Positions 51,583-63,500 of a stretch of DNA of 64,000 nucleotides are shown here, in pieces. The DNA is from Streptomyces clavifer (GTDB lineage: Bacteria; Actinomycetota; Actinomycetes; Streptomycetales; Streptomycetaceae): NCBI GenBank assembly GCA_014651175.1, contig BMWJ01000007.1, positions 458,791 through 522,790 on the forward strand, given 5' to 3'. The notes under the pieces were generated by a model. It did not search any database and was not told the origin of the DNA. It saw only the letters and a list, made by a program, of their open reading frames with translations. Positions within the stretch are counted from its first letter, which is position 1. Every line of letters begins with the position of its first letter. Position numbers and translations under genes: made by a program.

Positions 51583-54500
51583 ATGACCCCTGAAACGTTG
51601 CTGGACGTACTCCTGGACGCTGCCCGCCGGGCACCTGGGCAAGTCGTCGTCCATGTCCGCGGCGACGGCAGCGAGGAGGTCGTGACGTTCCGGCGGCTCC
51701 TCGACGAGTCCCTGCGTGTCGCGGGTGGCTTCCGCGCGGCCGGTGTCGCCCCCGGTACCTGTGTGCCGCTGCTCGCGGAGCGCGGCGAGGACTTTCAGCC
51801 GATGTTCTGGGGTGCGCTGGCTGCCGGCCTGGTACCGGTGCCTCTCGCGCCCGACGCGCGGCGCGTCGCCCCGGTGTGGGAGCACCTCGGCTGCCCGCCC
51901 GTCGTGGTGGACGCCGCCTGCGCGGACGTGGCCGGGGAACTGCCCGGTCCTGTCACGGTGTTGCGGCTGGATGTCTTGCGGGAGTGCCGTACGCCGGCTG
52001 CGCCCGTCACGCCCGCCCCGGATGATCTGGCGTTCCTCCAGTTCTCGTCCGGCAGCACCGGCACCCCCAAGGGTGTGGAGTTGACCCATGCCACCGTGGT
52101 GGCCAACCTTCGGCAGATAAACGCCGCCTCGGCACTCTGCGAGCAGGACGTCCTGGTCAGCTGGATGCCGTACTTCCACGACATGGGCCTCATCGGCACC
52201 CACCTGGCACCGCTGGCCGCGCGGGCCGGGCAGGTGAAGATCGGTCCGCTGTCGTTCGCGAAGAACCCGCGCCTGTGGCTGGAGGTGGCTGACCGGCACC
52301 GGGCCACGGTCCTGTCGGCCGCCAACTTCGCACTGGCGCTGACCGTCCGCCGCGTCCCCGGCCACGTGCTCGCCGGACTCGATCTGAGCGCGGTGCGGTT
52401 GATCCTGGTGGGGGCCGAACCGATATCGGCGACGGTGTGGCGGGACTTCGCCGCGGCGATGCGCCCCGCCCGGCTCGACCCGCGAGCGGCGACACCCGTG
52501 TACGGACTGGCCGAGGCGACCTTGGCCGTCACGTTCCCGCCCCTGGGCGAGGTGGCGGTGCCCGTCCGCCTGGAGCGCGCGGCACTCGGCCGGGGTGTGG
52601 CCGTGGACCTCGCATCCGGTGACGCCGTGGAGGTGATGGACGTCGGCCTGCCGGTCCCCGGCTGCTCGGTCCGCGTCACCGACGACGCCCGCCGGCCGCT
52701 GGGTGACCGACGCGTGGGTCACATCGAGGTGCGTGGCCCGCAGGTCGCCCGCGGCTACCACCGTCTTCCGGAGGCGACGGCCCAGTCCTTCGCGGACGGC
52801 TGGCTGCGGACCGGGGACATGGGGTTCCTGCGGGACGGCCGCCTGTGTGTGAGCGGCCGCCACAAGGACGTCCTCTTCCTCAACGGCCGCACCTTCCACG
52901 CCCCGGACATGGAGGAGGTCGCGAGCGCGAGCCCGGGACTGCCGCCGGGCAGCCCGGTCGTGGTCGGTTCGACGGACCCGGTGACCGGCGGTGAGCGGGT
53001 GGTGGTCCTCGTGCCCTGGGCCCGGCCCCCACGTGGCGCGACCGCGGTCCTCGACCTGGTGGCGCAGCGGGTGCGCACCGCGCTGGGGCACGACGACGTA
53101 CGTGTGCTCGCGCTGCCGCCGTCGTCCTTCCCCCGCACGACCAGCGGCAAGCTGCAGCGGCAGCGGATGCGGGCCCGCTTCGAGGCGGGCGTGTACCGGC
53201 CCGTCGCGTCGTCCGGGACACCTGCCGCCACTGCCGCGACGGGGCTCGTTCCCGGTGGTCCGGCGGCACGGCTGCCCTCGGACGGGCCCGGCGAGCGGCG
53301 GACGCCGCCCGGGCCGGAGGAACCGGGGTCCGCCGTACCCCGCGCGCGCGAAGACGTGCGGCGGTTGGTGCGCGGCGTCTGGAGCAGGGTGCTGGGGCTG
53401 CCCGAGGAGTCCTTCGCCGACCGGGACGGGTTCCGCGCACTGGGCGGTACCTCGCTGAAGGCCATGGAGGTGCTTGCCGAACTGGAGGAGGCCCTGGGGG
53501 TCACGTTGGCGCCCTCCGTGATGCGCCACGACACCGTCGCCGCGCTCACCGGCCGTCTGCTGACCGAGGTCGACGAGGTCACCGCGCCGCACAGGCCCGC
53601 GCCGGACGGAGAGCCGGCTCCACCCCCGTCCGATGACGCGTCGTCCGCGACGGCTGTCGTCGCGATGGCCTGCCGGTTCCCCGGCGCGAACACGCCGGAG
53701 GAGTTCTGGGAGCTGCTGACGGCCGGGCGTGATCTCGTCACCGAGGTCCCACCGGACCGCTGGGGTTCTCAGGTCCCCGGTTCGACGGACGACGGACCGC
53801 TGTCGGCCACCTCCGAAGGGGCCGACAGGCGGTGGGGGGCCTTCCTCGAGGACCCGGCCGCCTTCGACGCCACGCACTTCGGCATCGGCGACGAGGAGGC
53901 CCGCACCCTGGACCCCCAGGCCCGGATCTTCCTCGAACTCGCCCACGAGGCACTGGAGCGGGCCGGTTACGCCGGGCCCCGCAGACGCGGGCTGCGCATC
54001 GGGGTCTTCGCCGCCGTCGGCGAGAGCGGGTACCGCCAGGTCCTCGCCGACCACTCCCCCGCGCTGACGGCGTCCGCGACGGCACTGACGGGCAACCTCC
54101 CCAATCTGATCGCCGCGCGGGTCTCGCACGTCCTGGACCTGGACGGCCCGGCGCTCGCGGTGGACACCGCGTGCTCGTCGGGCCTGGTCGCGCTGCACCT
54201 GGCCCGGCGCAGCCTCGCGGACGGCGAGTGCGACATCGCGGTCGTCGGCGGGGTCAACCTCCACCTCACGGCGGACGGATACCGCGCCCTGGAAGCCGCG
54301 CAGGCCCTGTCGCCCACCGGCCGCAGCCGCGCCTTCAGCACGGCCGCCGACGGGTTCGTCCCCGGGGAGGGCGGGGCGGCCCTCGTCCTGCGACGCCTGA
54401 ACGACACTCGCCGGGACGGCGACGACGTACTCGCCGTCGTCCGGGGCACAGCCGTCAACAACGACGGGACGTCGTTGAGCCTGATGGCACCCAACCCGCT

Positions 54501-57500
54501 GCGGCAGCGCGAGGCGATCACTCGCGCGTACGAGGTCTGCGGTGTCGATCCGGCGTCCGTGACGTATGTCGAGGCCCATGGCACGGGCACGGCCGTCGGT
54601 GATCCCATCGAGCTGCGGTCCCTGGCCCACGCCTTCCCTGCGCGTCCGGACGGCCGTCCGCGGCTGCTCGGCTCGGTCAAGACGAATGTCGGGCACCTGC
54701 TCAACGCGGCCGCCCTCCCCTCGCTGGTGAAGGTCGTACTGGCGCTCGGGCACGGCCGGCTGCCCGCCTCCCTGCATCACACACCGCCCTCGCCCGCCCT
54801 CGGTCGCGCCGGGTTCGCTCTCGTCACCGAGACGGGGGCCTGGCCGTCCGACGGGCCCCGCAGGGCGGGTGTCAACGCATTCGGCTTCGGCGGCACGAAC
54901 GCGCACGCCGTGGTGGAACAGGCGCCGGCACGACCCGCGGCCCACGGTCCGCGGGACGACGCCGGCGGACCGCATCTGCTGACCCTGTCGGCGGACAGCG
55001 CGCCTGGCCTGGACGCCTGGGCCTCCCGCCTCCTCGCACACCTGCGCGACCATCCGGAGCTGGACGAAGGTGACGTGTCCCGGGCCGCGGCGACCGCCCG
55101 GGACGAAGGCTCCCACCGCCTGGCCGTCGTGGCCGACGGCGACCTGCCGGAACGCCTGGCCGCGGCCGTCGCATCCGGAGACGGCCGGCTTGCGGGGGTG
55201 GCCCACGGGAGAGTGTCGAACCGGCCGCGGACCGTCTTCCTGTTCCCGGGTCAGGGTGCGCTCCGGCCCGCCCAGGGCCGTGCGCTGTACGCGACGGCGC
55301 CGGTCTACCGCGACACGCTCGACGAGGCGTCGGCCCAGGTCGGCGCGGTGCACGGCCGGGAGCTGACGAGCTGGTGCGTGGACGCCGGCGTGGACGCGCG
55401 GGCCCAGGCCGCGACGGAGGTGGCGCAGCCGCTGCTGGTGGCCCACGGGGTGGCGCTCGCCCGGCAGTTGCTGGCCTGGGGCGTACGGCCGGACGCGCTC
55501 GTCGGGCACAGCATCGGCGAGCTCGCCGCCGCCTGTGCCGGTGGGATGCTGACGTTGGCCGACACGTTGGCGTTCGCGGTGGAACGCGGTCGTCTCATGG
55601 GGGTTTCGACCCCTCCCGGCGCGATGGTGGCGGTACGGGGAGCCGACGAGGAGGAGGTGGCGGCCCTGGTCGCTGCGGCCGCCGGGGAACTCGCGGTCGC
55701 CGCGTACAACGGTGAGGGAAGACTGGTGCTCTCCGGCAGCCCCGACGCGGTCGCGCGGGCGGTGGAGAGGCTCTCCGCACGCGGAGCGGCCGTACGCGCG
55801 CTGGACGTGACGCGTGCCTTCCACTCACCGCTGATGCAGCCCGTCGCCCACGACCTGGCCGAAGCGGCCCGTGCTCTGGAGGGCGCGACGGGCGGGCCTC
55901 CGGTGATGAGCACGCTCACCGCGGACTGGCTGCCGCGCCTCGGCCCGGACCACTGGCGCGAGCACGCGCTGCGGCCGGTGCTGTTCGGGCGGGCCGTGAG
56001 ACGACTGCTCGACGAGGGCTACGACACGTTCGTGGAACTCGGTTCGCCCGGAAGCCTCGCCGGACTCGTCCGGGCGGCCGCCACCCGTCGCCGGACCGCC
56101 GGCGCGGACGGCTCGGTGTCGACGGCCGCACGGGGGCCGGTGCGTACGGCGTCCGGTGCCGCCATGCCGGCGGACAGCACCGACGGGGATGTCCTCGTCC
56201 TCCCCGCGCCCCCGGAGGCGGAGTCTTCCGCCGCTCTCCCCGAGGGTGGCGCGGGCGGGGGACGCGAACTGCTCGGGACGGTGGCGCGTCTGTGGGTACG
56301 CGGTGCCGTGCTGCACCGTACCCGATCCGACACGGGTCAGCGGCGGGTACCGCTGCCGCCCTACCCCTACCAGCGGCGCCGCCACTGGCCGGGGGCCGCG
56401 CACCATGGACTGCTGCACCGGGTCGGCTGGGAGCCGGCCCCCCTGCCGCAGAAGGCCGCAGGGCCGGTGCTGGTGACCGGCCCGGACCCGGCGGCCGTGG
56501 ACGAGCTCGGCCGATGCCTCGCGGACCAGGGGGTGGGGACCACCGTGGCCCCGGGGACACGTCCGCAGGCGGTGGTCCTGCTGGCCGGGCCCGCCACGGG
56601 CGGCACGTCCGCCGATATCGAGCGCGTCCAGGGTGAGCTGGTCTCGGCGTTCAACGAGGCTCTCGCCCTGTTGGACCTGACCGGGGCCCGCCGTCTGCTG
56701 GTCGTGACCGAGGACGCGCACGCCACCGGGCACGGCCCTGAACGGCCGGATCCGGTACAGGCGGTGCTGGGCGGTCTGGCTCTGGCCGTGCCGTCGGAGT
56801 CCGCGGGAGTGGTGGCCAACTGGGTCGACCTCTCTTCCCTCGACGACGCCGGGCAGCGGCTTCGGGCCGTCCTCGCCGAAGCCGCGGCACCGCAGGCGGC
56901 CGGGGCCGTCGCCTGGCGGAGCGGACAGCGGCTGGTGCGGACCGTCGCCGGGGAGGCGGCGGACCCGCCGGACAGCCGCGTCCTGGACCGGCTGCCCGCC
57001 GACGGCACCTTCCTGATCACGGGCGGCGCCGGAGGGCTCGGTTCCGCCCTGGCCCGGGACCTCGCCGGCCGTGGCCGGCCGGTGCTCCGGCTCACGGGCC
57101 GTTCCCCGCACCCGCCCGAGGGCCTGCTGGAGGAACTGGCCGCACTCGGCGCCGACGCCCGCTACCACCGGGCCGACCTGACCTCACGGGACGACGTCGA
57201 GAAGCTGGTCGCCGCACTGCCCGCGCCCGACGCCGTCTTCCACGCGGCCGGAGTGGTACACCCCGGCAGCCTCCGCGAGACGAAGGCGGAGGAGACGACG
57301 GAGGCCCTGGGGGCGAAGACGCTCGGCACCGTGCTGCTGTCCGAGGCACTGAGGAGGCACGGTCACAGCCCCGGGGTGTGCGTGGCGTTCTCCTCCGTCT
57401 CCTCGGTACTGCCGGGACTCGCGGGGGCACTTGGTGCCTACGCGGCCGCGAACGCCTTTCTGGACTCGTTCGCGGCCGCCGAACGGCAGGCGGGGCGGCC

Positions 57501-60500
57501 ATGGCTGTCGGTGAACTTCGGGCCGTTCGCCCGGACGGGTCTGGCCGCCCCGCTCGCCGCCGGTCCCCACACCCGCGACGCCCGGGACGGAGACCGGCCA
57601 CTGGCGACCGCACCGGCACTGGCAGCGCTGCGGTCCGCCTGCGGCGGCGAGGCCACCCAATGGGTGCTCGCGGATCGGACGCCCCGACCGGATCGGACGG
57701 TCCGACCGGATCGCACGTCCGCGCAACCACGCCTGCCGCAGGGTCCACTGCCCGCGCCCCGGCTCAGCGTGGCGCACACGTCCCTCGCGGCCGGGAGGGA
57801 CGCCTCCGCCGCGGGCGACGAGGTGACGTCCCCGTCCGGCACCGCCGCGGTCCTGCGGGAACTGCTGGCGCAGTCCCTGGGTGTCCCGGCGTCCTCGGTC
57901 GACGACGACGTGTCGTTCCTGTCCCTGGGCCTGGACTCGCTGGGCGCGGTCGACCTGGTCAAGCGACTCGAACGCCGGACGGGCCGGTCCCTGCCCGCCA
58001 CACTCTTCTTCGAGTACCGGACCGTAAGCGAACTGGCTGCCCGCCTGGATGCGGAGGCCCTTTCCGACCCGGCCCCGCGAGCGGGAGAGGTGGAGGCCGC
58101 GCTCAGCCCCGTACTCGCGGCAGACCAGGCCTCCTTCCCCCTCACCCCCGTGCAACTGGCGCTGTACACCAGCAGTCGGCTGCATCCCGGCGTCCCCGCC
58201 CGCGGCCATCTGCGGATGACGGTCCACGGCCCGTTGGACACACATGTCCTCGGCCGGGCACTCGCAGGCCTGGCCGAACGGCACGGCATGCTGCGCCTGC
58301 GCATCGACGACTCCGGCGCGGAACCGGTGCAGCGCCTGGCACCGGCGGCGCCGCTGTCGACCTGGTACGAGGTGCGCGCGTGGGGTGCCGGGCAGGTGGC
58401 CGACATCGAGACGGCCCTGTGCAACCAGCCCTTCGACCTGGCCTCGGAACCGCCCGTCCGCGCCGTCCTGCTCCGTCAGGAGCCGGGTCTGGCACACCTG
58501 TTGCTCGTGGTCCATCACGCGGCGGCCGACGGATACAGCCTCAACGTCCTGGCCGAGGAGCTGTGGTCCTCGTACACCGCGCTGTGGCGCGGTGACCGAC
58601 CCGCCCCGGCTCAGGACGCGCCCCGTTTCGCGGCGTACGCGGCGACGACCGCTCGCTCGTCCGGCAGCACCGCGTCGGACGCCGACCGCCGCTACTGGGC
58701 GGGACGCCTGGCCGCGCGCGGCGAAGAACCGCTGCGGCTGCCCTACGACGGCGATCCGGACGCACTTCCGTCCGGCCCGCTCGTGCAGCACTACGGCTCG
58801 CTCGACGCCGCTCTCACCGCCGGCCTCGAGCGCATGGCCGCCGCGCACGACGTGTCCCTGTTCCACTTGCTGCTCGCCGCCTACGTGCGCTGCCTCGCCC
58901 GGTGGGCCGGGCGGCCGGACGTCGCGGTCAACGTGGCTCGAGCCGGGCGGGAGCAGCGCTTCCCGGACATGGACCGGCTCGTCGGTCCGCTCGCCGACAC
59001 CCTCCCTCTTATGTGCGAGACGGAGCCCGGCGAACCGGTCGTGGCGCTGGCGCAGCGGTTGCGCCGCATCTGGCTGGAGAGCGAACGGCACGCCGGGCTG
59101 AGCAGCCTGGACCTCGCCGGGCTGCTGCCCGGCGACGGCCGCCGCACGGCGAGCCCGGCGGGCTTCAGCTTCGCCCGGTTCCCGGTGCGTCCGGCTGACG
59201 ACTGCCCCGTGGAGGTACGGGCCGGCGCGGCCGGCACCGGATCGGCCGCGACCCGGCTGAGCCTGCTGTGCTGGGCCGACGGACCCGTGCTGCGGATGTC
59301 GTGGAACTTCCCGCAGCCGCTGTTCGCACCGCGGACGGTGGCACGGCTGGACCGGGAGTTCCGCGACGAACTGGCCGCCCTGGGCGCGCTCCCGGAGGAG
59401 CGCCTGCCGCTGCCGGCCGCACCTGCGCCGCCCTGCGGGACGGATGCCCCGCTCGGTGTGGTCGCGCGGCTGCTCCGGCAGTTCCTGTCCACCCCCGACG
59501 CGACCGCTGTGGAGGCAGGTGGGACGACGCTCGCCTACGCGGACCTCGACCGTGCCTCGCACCTGCTGGCGACGCGGTTGCGCGACGGCGGTGTACGCGC
59601 GGGCGAGCTGGTCGGGCTGCTCACCGAGCCCGGGCCGGACACCGTCATCGGTGTGGTCGGCATCCTGCGTGCCGGGGCGGGCTGGGTTCCACTGGACCCG
59701 ACGTACCCGCCCGCCCGGCTCGCGGACCAGCTGCAGCGAGCGCATGTCCGCACCCTGGTCTGTCACGGACCGACCCTGGACACGGCGGGCTCGCTCGGCC
59801 ACGTACGGACGGTACGTGCGGACGGCCCGCCGGACGTGCGGGTGGACGACCTCGCGCACGTTCCCGTACCCGACCCCACAGCGATCGCGTACGTCATCTT
59901 CACCTCCGGTTCCACGGGCCGCCCCAAGGCGGTGCCGATCACGCACGGGGCGATGGAGAACTACCTCGACTGGGCGCTCGGAGCGTTCGGCTACGGCGCC
60001 GGTGACCGCCTCGCGCAGACCGCGTCGCCGTGCTTCGACGCCTCGGTGCGTCAACTGCTCGCGCCGCTCCTTGTCGGCGGCACGGTGGTGACCGTGCCGA
60101 GGGACCTGCTGCGGGACCCCGAGCTGTTGCTGGCCTACGCGGAACGGACGCGGATCACCGTGTGGAGTTCCGTGCCGACACTGTGGGAGCAGTTGCTGTC
60201 GGCTGCCGAGGACCGGGAACGGCGGGGAGCGGGTCGACCGGACCTGTCGGCGTTGCGCTGGGTGCACGTGGGCGGTGAGGCCCTGCCGGCCGCGCACGTA
60301 CGCCGGTGGTTCGACCTGTTCGGCGACGGGCAGCGCATCGCCAATCTGTACGGCCCCACCGAGACGACCATCAACGCCACCTGCCACGTCATCACGACGC
60401 GTCCGGCCGACGACGTGCGGACTCTGCCGATCGGGCGGCCGCTGACCGGTACCGACCTGTCGGTGGTCGGCCCCGACGGCGTTGCCTGCCGGGCGGACGA

Positions 60501-63500
60501 GCCGGGTGAACTGCTCATCGCGGGTGTCGGGCTGACGCCCGGATACCTGGGTGAACCCGAGCTGACCGCGCGGGCCTTCACCCTGCGGGACGGGCAGCGG
60601 TGGTACCGCAGCGGCGACCGCGTCCGGCGCCGCGCGGACGGGGTCCTGGAGTTCCTCGGCCGGGTCGACGGCCAGGTGAAGATCCGCGGCAACCGGGTGG
60701 AGACGGGTGAGGTGGAGACGGCACTCCAGGCGTATCCGCGCATCGCCCAGGCCTCGGTCGTCGCGCGGGAGGGACGGCTGCTGGCGTTCGTCACCGCGCG
60801 ACCCGGGGCCGGTCGCCCCGAACCACGCTCGGTACGGCGCCACTTGGCGACCATGCTGCCGTCCTACATGATCCCGCCGCGGATCACCGTGCTGGACGAA
60901 CTGCCGCTCACCGGCACCGGCAAGGTCGACCGGCATGCGCTCGCCGGTCCTCCCGCACCGACGGAGAGGGGCGGCGTCTCGGCCGGGGATGCCGTGCCGC
61001 GGTCCGAGCGCGCCCCGGCGGGCCGACGGGAGTCCCGGCCCGGGCCCGCGGCCGGTACGGCGGTGGCCGCCGGCGGGAGCACGCGCCCCACCACGCCGAC
61101 CGAGATACAGCTCGCCTCCATCTGGGCCGCGTTGCTGGATGTCGACGCCGTCTCCCGGGAGGACGACTTCTTCGACCTGGGCGGCGACTCGATGCTGGTC
61201 CTCCAGGTGTTCGCCCGGCTCGGCGAGGTCAGGACGCCCCTGCCCCGGCCGACCGTGATCTACGAGCACCGCACCCTCGCCGAGCTCGCGGCGGCGGTGG
61301 ACGCGACGGCGGTGGACGCGCCGGCCTCGGAGCGGCACGGCATACCCGCGGCCACCCGGGCCTCCACGGACCACGCGGATCCCTTCCCTCTCACGCCGGC
61401 CCAACGCGGTTTCCTCCTCGCGGAGGCCCTCGCACCGGGTGGGGGTGGTTCCTGGCCTGCGCGGCTGCGGCTGTCCGGGCCCCTGGACCCCGAGGTGTTC
61501 CAGGCATCGGTGGACCTGCTGGTGGGGCGGCACGGGATGCTGCGTACCGTCTTCCCCGCCGGCGCCCGGCCGCCCATCCAGCAGGAGTTGCCGCCCTCGC
61601 TCCGGCTGCGGGTCGACTTCGAGACGCTCAGCGACCCCGCCGAGGTGGACGTACGAGCGGCGGCCGAAGCGCAGCGGCGCTTCGAGCCGTGGGCCTGGCC
61701 ACTGCTGCGGCTGCGCGTCCTCACGCTCGAGGAGCACGAACACGTCCTCCTGGTGCACGCCCATCACCTCATCGGCGACGGATACAGCGCCGCACTGCTC
61801 GTACAGGAGCTGACGGCGGTCTACGACCGTCTGGCCGCGGGCCGCGCCGCCGATCTGCCCGCGCCACGCGCCACCTTCCGTGACCACGCGCTCTCTTCGG
61901 CCGCCGCGGAACCTGACAACGCGCCGGGCACGGTGGCGCGCCGGGCGCGTGTCGAGGCCACCTACCGGCCGCCGGTGCTGCGCACCACCGGCGGGGGCGG
62001 CGGTGCGGGAGCCGACGCCGCCCCGTTCCATCCGGCCGGCTTCGTGCTCGACGCCGGGCGGACGGCTGCGCTGCGGGCGCTCGCGGCGAGGGCGGGTGCC
62101 ACGCTGTACGCTCCGCTGCTGGCGGCGTATCACCAGCAGTTGGCGCAGCTCACGGGCCGAGCGGACCTGATCGTCGGCCTCGCGGTGAGCGGGCGTGACC
62201 GTCCGCTCACCGATGTGCACCGGATCCTCGGTCCGTTCGCCACCGCCGTCCCGGTGCGACCCGTCGCCCCGCGGGGCGACGGGCGGGCGGAGGAGGATTC
62301 CGTTGACGCCGTGCGGCGGATCGTCGCCGAGGCCGAGGAGGCCCGCAGGCACGAGGACATCGTGCCGCGCAACGCCGACGGGCTTCCGCTGACGTCGCAG
62401 TTCTTCTTCACCTTCCTGGACTTCTCCGTCCTGTCGTCCGCACACGGGCAGGTGCTGACCGCGTCGTGGGACGACGGGGACAGCGCGTTCGCGCCTCCGT
62501 CGTCGGCGACTGACGTGTTCGTGGCCGTACGGCCGGAAGGTGCCGGGCTCCACGTGACGGTGCGGGGATCCGCCGCGGCGTTCTCCCCGTCCGCGGTGAA
62601 GGACTTCGCGCGGGCGCTCCGGGAACGGCTCGTGCGGGCGGTGACCCCCCACGGCTCGAGCCGTCCGGCAGCCCCGCGGGGGACGATGGACGCCGCCCTG
62701 GTCGGCTATCTGCCGGCCCCCGGCCACCTGGCTCGCGTGGCGGGCCTGCCCGAGGACGCCTGGCAACGGGACGACCTGCGCGCGATGCTGTTCCCGGACG
62801 GCGCGCCACGGCTGCTGGAGACGGTCCGGACTCCCCTGGGCACGTCGGGTTTCGTCTGCGTCCCCCTGTTCGCCGACGAACTGGCCCGCGATCCCGGGCT
62901 CGCCGCACACGCCGCCCGTGCGGTGTCCCTCGCTTCGTCGCTCGGAGCGCGCTGTGTCTCGCTGGCCGGGATGATCCCGTCGCTGACCGGTTACGGCTTC
63001 GACGTGCTGAGGTACGCCGAGGGGCCGGCAGCCGTGACGACCGGGCACGCGGCGACCGTCGTCTCGGTGGTCCGGACGGTACACGCGGCACTCGACGCCA
63101 CAGGGCGGGAACTGGCGGACCTCGACGTCGCGTTCGTCGGGCTGGGGTCGATCGGCGCCTCCTCCCTGGAACTGCTGCTCTCCCGGGCCTCCCGGCCGCC
63201 ACGGCGGCTGCTGCTGTGCGATGCGCCCGGCAGCGCACCCCGGCTGCGCCGGCTGGCCCGACGGCTGCGGGAGCGCGGTGCGGCCGGTGAGGTGGAGGTC
63301 GCGGAGTCCGGGCCCGCACTGCCCGATGCGGTGTACGGGGCCGGTCTGCTGGTGACGGCGGTGAGCAGTTCCGGCGACCTCCTGGACGTCGACCGGCTGG
63401 CGCCGGGGGCCGTGGTCGTCGACGACTCCTTCCCGCACTGTTTCGACACGGGCCGGGCCCTGGCCCGTATGCGGGAACGCCGGGACGTGCTCCTCGTGGG

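Noticed and set aside
51523-55824. A 1433-residue antisense open frame opposite the FAAL, KS and AT domains
   Set aside because: Arg/Gly/Val-rich shadow translation without motifs; the plus strand is fully explained.
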